From Cupriavidus yeoncheonensis (lineage in GTDB: Bacteria > Pseudomonadota > Gammaproteobacteria > Burkholderiales > Burkholderiaceae): a stretch of DNA of 44,674 nt. The notes under the pieces are model-generated. The model was not told the origin of the DNA. It did not search any database and was given only the letters and a program-made list of their open reading frames with translations. This document shows, in pieces, positions 8,500 to 16,143 of this stretch; the first letter of the stretch is position 1, and each line of letters starts with the position of its first letter. Position numbers and translations under genes: made by a program. The DNA lies in assembly GCF_905397275.1 (NCBI RefSeq), contig NZ_CAJPUY010000037.1:1-44674 (forward strand). Direction: 5' to 3'.

Positions 8500-9783
8500 T
8501 CAAAGATCCGCGCCCGATGTCGTCGGCTGAGCGCATGCGAGTGACGCATTGGCCTGGATCCGGTCAATCCAGATGGATTGCGACGCCAGTACCGCCTCGG
8601 CTGGCATGCCTACCAGATCCGCATAGACTGCGGGCGCCGTGGCACCTTCGGTGCTGATCAGCAAGATCCGGGCATTGGCGTCGAGGGCAGTCTTTGCCCG
8701 CAACTCGGGCAGCTCGGTCAAGTGGATCAGCCCGGCGAGCCCCGCCGCACCGGACTCCCCGCTGACGATCGGGATGTCCTGCGTAGTTCCCTCGGCCAGC
8801 AAGCGCATGGCACCAACCGCTTCCCGATCGGAGATCGTGATGAAGTAATCCACGGCGGGCGCCAGGAATCGCCATGCCAGTGGCGATGTTTCGCCGCATG
8901 CCAGGCCGGCCATGACGGAGTCGACCGATCCTGTCGCGCGGTCAGCCCGGCCGTGGATCGCGCTCTGGTACAGGCAATCCGCCTGCTCCGGCTCCACGAC
9001 GACGAAGATCGGCCGCTTCACGCCGAACACTTCGCAGAAATAGCTGACGATTCCCGCCGCAAGGCCACCCACCCCGCCCTGCAGGAAAACGTGGGTGTAA
9101 GGACAATCGCTGTCTGCCGAGGTGTGATCAAGCTGCTCGATGATTTCCGCGGCGATCACGCCATAGCCTTGCATGACGTCGCGGGGGATCTCCTCATAGC
9201 CCTCGTATGACGTGTCGGATACCACGTACCAGCCGTTTTCGTCGGCCAGCCTGGCGGCTTCCTGCACGGATGCGTCATAGTTGCCGCTGATGCGGACCAC
9301 TTGCGCGCCGAGCGCCGCGATAGGGGTCTCGCGCTCCTCGCTGACATTGGCATGCAACACGATGACGCAGCGGCATCCGATGCTTTTTGCCGCGGCCGCG
9401 AGAGACCGCCCGTGGTTGCCGTCCGTGGCGCTGATCACGGTGAAATCGCGCAGCGCGTCGGCGTGCAGGCCCTGGAACAGTTCGCGCGCCTGCCAGCCCC
9501 GTTCAGGCCATTGCCTGAGGATCAGCCGGGCCAGCGCAACCGGCGCACCCAGGGCCTTGAAACTGCCAACCGTCGCACGTCTGGATTCGTCCTTCAAATG
9601 CACCTGGCCGACCCCCAGCCAGCTTGCCAGGCCATCCAGCCGGTAGAGCGGTGTGGGCTCCGCGCTAAGGGCGGACCACGAGGACAGCCAATGTCGGGAT
9701 TCCCGGGCTTTGGCCACGCTCATGATCTGGCGAAGCGATTCGTCATAGGGCGTGCGACGTGCTGCTGCGTTTTCCACTAGCAT
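8500..9783 (-). CDS. dpaL: diaminopropionate ammonia-lyase
   Basis: A 427-residue fold-type II PLP enzyme that converts 2,3-diaminopropionate to pyruvate and two ammonia. Lys76 in VGSFKALGAP is the Schiff-base lysine. Asp121 in ISATDGNHGRS and Asp190 in VVSDTSYEGYEEIP match the two catalytic aspartates known for the E. coli enzyme (Asp120 and Asp189). The segment SDTSYEGYEEIPRDVMQGY is diagnostic of this family. A glycine-rich phosphate loop (LQGGVGGLAAG) follows. The ATG at 9783 has GAGGT just upstream. The gene starts 76 bp after the nitroreductase stop on the same strand, so it may be read through from the F420 operon. In the context of a nitrogen-compound island it could deaminate an amino-acid intermediate. 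Confidence 0.9.
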   Translation of the reverse strand: MLVENAAARRTPYDESLRQIMSVAKARESRHWLSSWSALSAEPTPLYRLDGLASWLGVGQVHLKDESRRATVGSFKALGAPVALARLILRQWPERGWQARELFQGLHADALRDFTVISATDGNHGRSLAAAAKSIGCRCVIVLHANVSEERETPIAALGAQVVRISGNYDASVQEAARLADENGWYVVSDTSYEGYEEIPRDVMQGYGVIAAEIIEQLDHTSADSDCPYTHVFLQGGVGGLAAGIVSYFCEVFGVKRPIFVVVEPEQADCLYQSAIHGRADRATGSVDSVMAGLACGETSPLAWRFLAPAVDYFITISDREAVGAMRLLAEGTTQDIPIVSGESGAAGLAGLIHLTELPELRAKTALDANARILLISTEGATAPAVYADLVGMPAEAVLASQSIWIDRIQANASLACAQPTTSGADL

Positions 9784-9859
9784 GATTTTACCTCGGTAAT
9801 GAAAAGGAATTCGGGAGAGGACTGTTTGGGGACGGATCGCAAATCGACGGTTCGCCGCG

Positions 9860-10507
9860 TTACGGCTGCCATGTCACTTCCGCAACGGGCCGGCGACGGA
9901 ACGGCTTGCCGGTATCGGCCGGATACCCCAGCGTGATGATTCCCTGCGGCTCCCAGTCCTGTGGAAGATCGAGCGCCTGTCGCACCGTATCCGGGCAGAA
10001 CATCGGCGCGCATAGCCAACAGGCACCAAGCCCGGCGGCGCTGGCTGCCAGCAGCAGGTTCTGGCCGGCCATCGCGGTGCTCTGCACGGCCATCTGGTGC
10101 TCGAACCGGTTGCGGCGCTCGTCGTCGTAGCGATCCATGTCGGCCATCGTGAGGCAGACCAGCACCAGGGCGGGCGCGCCGGTCAGCCTGGCGTAGGAGC
10201 GTGCCACATCCGCTTCCACAATATCCTCGGGGTCGTTGTCGGCCAGCCGGTCCATGCGCAATTTCCGCCCCATTGCCCGTGCCAGGCTGGCCTTGTCGGC
10301 AGCGGCGCGTAACACGACGAAGCGCCAGGGCTGTCGGTTATGGGCGGAAGGGGCGTTGATGGCGGCCTCGAGCAGCCGATCCAGCGTCTGCTCGGGGATG
10401 GGGCAATCCAGATAGCGGCGAATGGAGCGGCGGTGCTGCAGCAATGGTGCGCCGCTTGCCTCGGGCTGGCGTTCGATCACGGCTTCGGCGAATTCCAGTC
10501 CCATCAT
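9860..10507 (-). CDS. FbiB C-terminal-like nitroreductase (putative dehydro-F420 reductase)
   Basis: A 215-residue FMN-dependent nitroreductase-family protein. The N-terminus QHRRSIRRYLDCPIP and NAPSAHNRQPWRFVVL are the FMN-binding segments. AAGLGACWLCAPMF and DLPQDWEPQGIITLGYP near the end match the layout of the C-terminal domain of mycobacterial FbiB, which reduces dehydro-F420 with FMN. In FbiB that domain is fused to a CofE-like ligase; here cofE is a separate gene in the same operon. The ATG at 10507 overlaps the carbonic anhydrase stop in an ATGA, so translation is probably coupled. Operon membership supports a role in F420 maturation. A general nitroreductase or a BluB-like function is less likely given the C-terminal match. 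Confidence 0.8.
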   Translation of the reverse strand: MMGLEFAEAVIERQPEASGAPLLQHRRSIRRYLDCPIPEQTLDRLLEAAINAPSAHNRQPWRFVVLRAAADKASLARAMGRKLRMDRLADNDPEDIVEADVARSYARLTGAPALVLVCLTMADMDRYDDERRNRFEHQMAVQSTAMAGQNLLLAASAAGLGACWLCAPMFCPDTVRQALDLPQDWEPQGIITLGYPADTGKPFRRRPVAEVTWQP

Positions 10508-11139
10508 GCGGCTCCGGGGATTGGCGCGGCGCGTACCGGCGCACCATTGGCCATGGAGACATCGAGGTCGCGCAACAGCCCGTCGTCGATGCCATAGATC
10601 CAGCCGTGCACGGCCAGTGGCTGGCCGCGCGCCCAGGCATCCTGTACCACGGTCGTGCTGCAGACATTGGCGGCCTGCTCGATCACGTTGAGTTCGCACA
10701 GTCGATGCTGGCGCGTGAGCGGGTCCGCGCAGTCCTGCAACTCGTCGTGGTACTTGTCGCAGATGTCGCGCATCTGGCGCAGCCAGTTGTCGGTCAGGCC
10801 GAGCCGCTGACGCGACAGCGCCGCACGCACGCCACCGCAGCCGTAATGCCCGCAGACAATGATGTGCCTGACCTGCAGAATGTCGACCGCGAACTGCATG
10901 GCCGACAGGCAATTCATGTCCGCGTGCTTGACCATATTGGCGACGTTGCGATGCACGAACACCTCGCCCGGAGGCAGGTCGACAATGGTATTGGCGGGCA
11001 CCCGGCTGTCCGAACAGCCAATCCAGAAATACTCCGGCGTCTGTTGCCGGGCCAGTCTCTGGAAAAAGGCGGGATCGCGCGAGCGGACCTCGGCCGCCCA
11101 TGCGCGGTTGTTCTGCAAAAGCTCGTTCGGCTGGTCCAT
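10504..11139 (-). CDS. can: beta-class carbonic anhydrase
   Basis: A 211-residue beta-carbonic anhydrase interconverting CO2 and bicarbonate in the cytoplasm. All zinc-site residues are present at the same positions as in E. coli Can: Cys42-x-Asp44-x-Arg46 in WIGCSDSRVPAN, and His98 with Cys101 in CGHYGCGGVRAAL. VFVHRNVANMV is the conserved segment between them. GAGAGGA lies before the ATG. The gene sits inside the F420 operon, between fbiC and the nitroreductase, and overlaps the latter by four bases. F420 synthesis does not need bicarbonate, but the biotin-dependent carboxylase at 36335-39820 does. The pairing may therefore serve the pathway rather than the cofactor. Confidence 0.95.
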   Translation of the reverse strand: MDQPNELLQNNRAWAAEVRSRDPAFFQRLARQQTPEYFWIGCSDSRVPANTIVDLPPGEVFVHRNVANMVKHADMNCLSAMQFAVDILQVRHIIVCGHYGCGGVRAALSRQRLGLTDNWLRQMRDICDKYHDELQDCADPLTRQHRLCELNVIEQAANVCSTTVVQDAWARGQPLAVHGWIYGIDDGLLRDLDVSMANGAPVRAAPIPGAA

Positions 11140-11169
11140 CCCAATCCTCTCTCTTTTGCGCGGCGCGCG

Positions 11170-13614
11170 TTACGCCGCACAGGCGGGAACGGTCGACGGG
11201 GCGGGAGCCGGCTTGCGTGACACCAGCGCGATACGCACCGGCTCGGGCGGTGTCGTGACCGAACGCGCCAACGCTCCCCTGCTTTCCGGCGGCGTGCCGT
11301 ACAGCGTATTGCGCAAGCGGGGCGTGCGGCCCATTGCGCGCAGCATCTCTTCCATGGTCGTGGCTGTCATTTCCTGGCCATGCGAGGCCCCGGCGGCGCG
11401 CGAGATGGTTTCGTTCATCAGCGTGCCTCCCAGATCGTTGGCGCCGGCTTCGAGGCAGGCCTTGACGCCCAGCGGACCCATCTTTACCCACGACGCCTGG
11501 ATATTCGGGATCAGCGGATGCAGGGCCAGCCGCGCAATGGCATGCATCAGCACCGCTTCGCGGAAGGTTGGTCCGGGACGGGCCTTGCCCTTGCGATAGA
11601 TCGGCGACTCCATGTGGACGAAGGGCAGCGGCACGAACTCGGTAAAGCCGCCGGTCTCCTGCTGCAGCGCGCGCAGCCGCAAGAGGTGCCGTGCCCAATG
11701 TTCAAGCCGCTCGACATGGCCGAACATGATCGTGGAGGTGCTGCGCAGGCCCAGGCCGTGTGCCGTGCGCATGACTTCCAGCCATTCCCCGGTCGTGACC
11801 TTGTCATGGCAGATGACCTGACGGACCTCGTCGTCCAGGATTTCTGCGGCGGTGCCAGGCAGCGTGCCGAGGCCGGCTGCCTGCAGTTCGGCAAGGAACG
11901 CAGGCAGCGATATGCCCTTCGTGCGCGCCCCCTGCCATACCTCGAGGGGCGAGAAGGCGTGCACGTGCATGTCCGGCGCGACGGACTTCACGGCGCGGCA
12001 GATTTCGAGATAGGTGTCGCCGGTATAGGCGGGATGGATGCCGCCCTGCATGCAGACCTCGGTTGCGCCGCGGTCCCACGCTTCGCGCACGCGCCGCTGG
12101 ATCTCGTCGATCGGCAGGTCGTAGGGCTTGCCGCGCAGGTCCTCGCTGCCCTTGCCCTTGGCAAACGCGCAGAACTGGCAGCGGTACGAACAGATGTTGG
12201 TGTAGTTGATGTTCCGGTTGACCACATAGCTCACCACGTCGCCGTTCACCTGGCGCCGCAGGTCGTCGGCCGCGGCGCAGACGGCGGAAAACTCGGCGCC
12301 GCGGGCTCGGAACAGGCGCACGATCTGCGCCTCGGTCAGCGTCTCGCCAGCCCTGGCCCGCGCAAGGATCTCCCCGATCTCGCCCGCGCCGAGGCTGTCC
12401 TGGCTCGCGCTGATCCATGCCAGGTCCCGGGCCGGCGGAGCTTCCTGCGAGCCCGGCGACCATGGGTCCACGCGCGGATAACCGTCGCTGTCGATCAGTT
12501 GCAGCAGCGGGGTGTGAAAGACGGGATCCGTCCAGCGCGCCACGTCGCGCACGTGGGAGGGATAGATCGCCAGCCGTTCGGTCAACTCCTTGCCGGCGGC
12601 CCGGGTGGCCTGAGCCAGCTTCTCGAGATGCGGCCAGGGCGCTTCGGGGTTGACGTGGTCGGGCGTTACCGGCGACACGCCGCCCCAGTCGTTGATACCG
12701 GCGTCGATCAGGGGCTTCAGCGCGCCCGGGCTCAGGTTTGGCGGCGCCTGGAGATTCATCTCCGGCCCGAAGATCAGGCGCGCTGCCGCGATGGTCCACA
12801 GGTGGTCGTCAAGCGCGGGGGCACTCGCGCGGGACATCAGCGTGCCCGGCTTCGGCCGGAAGTTCTGCACGATGATCTCCTGGATATGCCCATGCTTCTC
12901 GTGCAGGTCACGCAGCGCCAGCAGCGCGTCAATGCGCTCCGCGCGCGTTTCCCCGATGCCGATCAGAATGCCGGTGGTGAAAGGTACCCCCGCTTCCCCC
13001 GCGAGCGCGATGGTGCGCAGTCGCGCGGCCGGCTGCTTGTCTGGCGAGCCGAAATGCGGGCCGCCGCGTTCGCACAGGCGGTCCGAGGCGCTTTCGAGCA
13101 TGATGCCCTGCGAGATCGACACGCTGCGCAGCGCAGCGATATCGCCGGGTTCGAGCAAGCCGGGATTGACGTGCGGAAGCAGTCCGGTTTCGCGAAAGAC
13201 AAGGTCGGCGGCCTGCGCCAGGTACGACAGTGTGGTCTCGTGCCCGAGTGCCGCCAGCGCGTCGCGCGCGGCGGCATAGCGCAACTCCGGCTTGTCGCCC
13301 AGCGTGAAGAGCGCTTCCTTGCAGCCGGCGGCTACGCCGTCGGTGGCGATCTTCAGGACCTGCTCAAGGGAAAGGTATGGGCTCTGCCCCTTGCGCGGCG
13401 GGTGCGCGAAGGTGCAATAGTGGCAGACGTCGCGGCATAGCTGGGTCAGCGGAATGAATACCTTGCGCGAGTAGGAGACCACATGCCCGTGCGCGGCGTC
13501 GCGGCGCTGCGCCGCGGCCAGCATAAGCGTGGACAAATCTGCGCCGGCCAGCGCGTATGCCTCGTCGTTCGACAGCCGTGCCTGGTCAGCCAGGCGCGAG
13601 TATGAGGTGCTCAT
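11170..13614 (-). CDS. fbiC: 7,8-didemethyl-8-hydroxy-5-deazariboflavin (FO) synthase, CofG-CofH fusion
   Basis: An 814-residue double radical-SAM enzyme that makes the deazaflavin chromophore FO of coenzyme F420 from tyrosine and 5-amino-6-ribitylaminouracil. The CofG half has its CxxxCxxC cluster at Cys60, Cys64 and Cys67 (PLTQLCRDVCHYCTFA). The CofH half has Cys475, Cys479 and Cys482 (NYTNICSYRCQFCAFAKG). CofG-type is N-terminal and CofH-type C-terminal, as in actinobacterial FbiC, while archaea and cyanobacteria carry two genes. Length is normal. AAGGA lies ahead of the ATG at 13614, five bases past the cofC stop. A fused fbiC in a betaproteobacterial background suggests acquisition from, or shared ancestry with, the actinobacterial type. 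Confidence 0.96.
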   Translation of the reverse strand: MSTSYSRLADQARLSNDEAYALAGADLSTLMLAAAQRRDAAHGHVVSYSRKVFIPLTQLCRDVCHYCTFAHPPRKGQSPYLSLEQVLKIATDGVAAGCKEALFTLGDKPELRYAAARDALAALGHETTLSYLAQAADLVFRETGLLPHVNPGLLEPGDIAALRSVSISQGIMLESASDRLCERGGPHFGSPDKQPAARLRTIALAGEAGVPFTTGILIGIGETRAERIDALLALRDLHEKHGHIQEIIVQNFRPKPGTLMSRASAPALDDHLWTIAAARLIFGPEMNLQAPPNLSPGALKPLIDAGINDWGGVSPVTPDHVNPEAPWPHLEKLAQATRAAGKELTERLAIYPSHVRDVARWTDPVFHTPLLQLIDSDGYPRVDPWSPGSQEAPPARDLAWISASQDSLGAGEIGEILARARAGETLTEAQIVRLFRARGAEFSAVCAAADDLRRQVNGDVVSYVVNRNINYTNICSYRCQFCAFAKGKGSEDLRGKPYDLPIDEIQRRVREAWDRGATEVCMQGGIHPAYTGDTYLEICRAVKSVAPDMHVHAFSPLEVWQGARTKGISLPAFLAELQAAGLGTLPGTAAEILDDEVRQVICHDKVTTGEWLEVMRTAHGLGLRSTSTIMFGHVERLEHWARHLLRLRALQQETGGFTEFVPLPFVHMESPIYRKGKARPGPTFREAVLMHAIARLALHPLIPNIQASWVKMGPLGVKACLEAGANDLGGTLMNETISRAAGASHGQEMTATTMEEMLRAMGRTPRLRNTLYGTPPESRGALARSVTTPPEPVRIALVSRKPAPAPSTVPACAA

Positions 13615-13619
13615 TTCGG

Positions 13620-14342
13620 TCAGTCCTTGGGAAGCAGGGAAAGGGCGTCGGCAGGTTCCGGCAGGGGAGCAGGCGTCTGGCTCTCCAGCAGCCGGCGCGA
13701 GACACCGCTGGCGAGCAGCCAGGCGTGAGTCTGCGTAGCAGACGGGCGCGCGAGAAAGGCGAGCAGATCGGAGGGGCGATCGATGTCCCGGCCGAAACGC
13801 GGCAGGTTCAGCACCTTGGGCGTCAGCCCTGCATCGAGCGCCGCCTGGCGGTGCCGCGCGAAACTGTCGGTCCCGTAGGACAAGGGGATTGCTCCCGGCG
13901 GCGAGCAGGCGAGGGCGTTCGTGCCGCCGTCATCGCTCGCGGCCACCAGCGTGACGGCGGGCCGATGGCGGTGCGCCAGCGCGATGATCTCGATGTCGGC
14001 CGGGGTAATCCAGGGGACGTCGGCCGGCACCACGAGCATGCCAGCCGCGCCCGCACTGGCAAGACGGCATGCCGCATGCTCCAGTGCCGGCACCAGGCCG
14101 GGACTGGCATCACGCAGCACGCCGGCGCCGGCACGCCGCGCCAGATCTGCGGCGAGCGGGTCATCGGTCACCACCAGGATGCCGGCCAGGCATGGACTGT
14201 CGGCCAACGCCTGCAGCACATCGGCGTACATGCAGCACGCGAGCGACGCGCGTTCGCCGGGCGAGAGCACGGGATCGAGTCGCTGCTTGGCGTTGCCAAA
14301 GCGCTTGACGGGGACTACCGCCCAGAGTCCGGACGCGTTCAT
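13620..14342 (-). CDS. cofC: phospholactate/phosphoenolpyruvate guanylyltransferase
   Basis: A 240-residue nucleotidyltransferase that activates a three-carbon phosphoacid (2-phospholactate, PEP or 3-phosphoglycerate, depending on lineage) with GTP for F420 synthesis. The N-terminus WAVVPVKRFGNAKQRLDPVL is the GTP-binding start of the family, MLVVPADVPWITPADIE holds the metal-binding Asp residues, and DDGGTNALACSPPG is the conserved loop near the substrate site. The start at 14342 overlaps the cofD stop as ATGA; a longer reading to 14432 would run into cofD and lacks homology. Which three-carbon acid is used cannot be decided by eye. The adjacent nitroreductase argues for PEP, while proteobacterial precedent (Paraburkholderia rhizoxinica) argues for 3-phosphoglycerate. 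Confidence 0.93.
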   Translation of the reverse strand: MNASGLWAVVPVKRFGNAKQRLDPVLSPGERASLACCMYADVLQALADSPCLAGILVVTDDPLAADLARRAGAGVLRDASPGLVPALEHAACRLASAGAAGMLVVPADVPWITPADIEIIALAHRHRPAVTLVAASDDGGTNALACSPPGAIPLSYGTDSFARHRQAALDAGLTPKVLNLPRFGRDIDRPSDLLAFLARPSATQTHAWLLASGVSRRLLESQTPAPLPEPADALSLLPKD

Positions 14343-15349
14343 TGCACGGCCTCCAGGGTTGCCGGCCGCCGGGCGATCTCGCGGGCAAACACCAGCACCT
14401 CGCGCGCCAGGAATTCCTTGTCCTGCAGGCAATGCATCAGGGTCCGTGTCGCCAACACGGGCAGGTCGAGGCGGGCCGCTTGCGGAGAATCCCGTTCGTC
14501 GATCACGAGGGCATCGATCACGCCCTGGTAGTGGCTGGCAATCGCCGCTGGCGTGATCTCGGCGCCCAGTTCGCGCATGATCTTTGCAGCCGGTCCCTTG
14601 AGCGCATCGCCACCGACGATCGGCGATACGGCGATTACCGGCGCACTGGCGTGCCGAAGCGCCGCCCGCAGGCCTGGCAGCGCGAGGATCGGATCGATGC
14701 TGAGATACGGGTTCGACGGGCAGATGACGATGGCGTCGAGCGCAGGGTCTGCGAGCGTCTGCAGTAGTGCCGGATGCGGGCGGGCCTCGGCCGCGCCGGG
14801 AAAGTCGATGTGCCGTACGGTGGGTTCGCAGCGCCGCTTGACGAAGTAGTCCTGGAACGGCAGCGCGCCTTCTTCCGTATGCACCAGGGTCCGGACAACG
14901 TCGTCGGTCGCCGGCAGGATGGTTGCGTGAATGCCGAGCCGGGCGGCCACGTCCGCGGTGAACCGGCTGAGCGCGATGCCCTTGCGCAGCTGGTGGGTGC
15001 GCTCGACATGCATGGCCAGGTCGCGATCGCCGAGCGAGAACCAGTCTTCGCCGCCGATCTCCTGCAGGGCCCGCATGAAATGCCAGGTCTCATTCGCCCG
15101 GCCCCAGCCGCGCGCCGGGTCGTTCAGGCGCGCGAGCGCATAGAGCACCGAGTCAAGGTCGGGGCAGATCTTCAGGCCGAGGTGCTCGAAATCGTCACCG
15201 GTATTGACGGCGACAGTCAGCTTGCCGCCATCGGCCCGGGTGATGGCGTCGAGGCCGGCGGCGAGCTTTGCCCCGCCCACACCGCCGGACAGCGCGACGA
15301 TGTTCGGCCTGCGCTGGCTGCCTGCCGTGGATTGCTGTGGTGCATGCAT
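14339..15349 (-). CDS. cofD: 2-phospho-L-lactate transferase (F420-0 forming)
   Basis: A 336-residue CofD/FbiA enzyme that transfers the activated phosphoacid to FO, producing F420-0 or dehydro-F420-0. The motif ALSGGVGGAKLAAGL near the N-terminus, VNTGDDFEHLGL, and CPSNPYLSIDPILALPG in the C-terminal half are signatures of the family. VSPIVGGDALKGPAAK precedes the last conserved block. I set the start at 15349, where GGAG is upstream and the protein begins shortly before the SGGVGG loop; the longer reading to 15466 runs back into cofE. The gap to cofE is 13 bp and the stop overlaps cofC, consistent with one transcript. Confidence 0.95.
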   Translation of the reverse strand: MHAPQQSTAGSQRRPNIVALSGGVGGAKLAAGLDAITRADGGKLTVAVNTGDDFEHLGLKICPDLDSVLYALARLNDPARGWGRANETWHFMRALQEIGGEDWFSLGDRDLAMHVERTHQLRKGIALSRFTADVAARLGIHATILPATDDVVRTLVHTEEGALPFQDYFVKRRCEPTVRHIDFPGAAEARPHPALLQTLADPALDAIVICPSNPYLSIDPILALPGLRAALRHASAPVIAVSPIVGGDALKGPAAKIMRELGAEITPAAIASHYQGVIDALVIDERDSPQAARLDLPVLATRTLMHCLQDKEFLAREVLVFAREIARRPATLEAVQ

Positions 15350-15362
15350 GGTGGCTCCGGGT

Positions 15363-16133
15363 TCAGCGAAACATGTCGATCTGCCTGGGGCGCAGCAGCG
15401 CCGAGGCGCTGCATGCGGGGGCTTGCCACGCCAGGCCGCGCAGATGGATGGCCGGCCTGCCCGCATCGGTCTGCCCCATCAGCAGCGAGGCGGCGGCGGC
15501 AATTTCGTCGGCAAGGGCGATTTCCGTCACGCGCATGTCGCGCCCGTACAGGTCTGGCTGGCCGATCAGATTGACGAGCGATGGCAACCCGGCGGCGCCA
15601 AGCGCCACGCCGACCACGCCGTTGCGCCAGGGCCGGCCGAAGCTGTCGTTGATGACGACACCCAGGTCGACGCCGAAGGCGTCGTCCAGTCGGGCCTTGA
15701 GCTGCGCGCAACTCGCGTCGGGGTTGCGGGGAAGCAGCAACGCACGCTCCTGACCATCCGGGTGCGTGATGTTCGACTGGTCGATGCCCGCGTTCGCCAT
15801 CACGAAGCCAAGGCGATGCTCGACCACCAGGACGCCCGGCCGGTAGCGTACGACTTCGGTGCTTTCGGACAGGATCAGTTCGACCATCCGTGCGTCCTTG
15901 CCGACCTCGGCGGCCAGTTGTTGCGCGCGCGTTGATGGCACGATTCCGGCAAGCGGGACATAGCGCCCCTCGGCCTTGGAGACGACTTTCTGGGCGATGA
16001 CCAGCACGTCGCGGTCGCGCGGCACAATATCCGCGCGCCGCAGGCCGTCGATCAGCACGCCAGCCAAATCGTCGCCGGGCTCGATCATGGGGATGTCGGG
16101 CAGGGCGGTGAGCTGAAGTTTCGCGCCAGTCAT
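15363..16133 (-). CDS. cofE: coenzyme F420-0:L-glutamate ligase
   Basis: A 256-residue GTP-dependent ligase adding L-glutamate residues to F420-0. VLVIAQKVVSKAEGR, LVVEHRLGFVMANAGID and VVINDSFGRPWRNGVVG are the conserved family blocks, the last holding metal and GTP ligands. The length fits stand-alone CofE rather than the two-domain FbiB of mycobacteria; the reductase domain is instead a separate gene at 9860. AAGGA at 16141-16145 supports the ATG at 16133. The upstream gene's stop is at 16144, so spacing is about ten bases. Confidence 0.94.
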   Translation of the reverse strand: MTGAKLQLTALPDIPMIEPGDDLAGVLIDGLRRADIVPRDRDVLVIAQKVVSKAEGRYVPLAGIVPSTRAQQLAAEVGKDARMVELILSESTEVVRYRPGVLVVEHRLGFVMANAGIDQSNITHPDGQERALLLPRNPDASCAQLKARLDDAFGVDLGVVINDSFGRPWRNGVVGVALGAAGLPSLVNLIGQPDLYGRDMRVTEIALADEIAAAASLLMGQTDAGRPAIHLRGLAWQAPACSASALLRPRQIDMFR

Positions 16134-16143
16134 CGTCCAGTCC

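Noticed and set aside
11380..13440. A 686-codon open frame opposite fbiC
   Set aside because: It has Arg/Gly/Ala-rich antisense composition and no domain, while the opposite strand has both radical-SAM Cys clusters.
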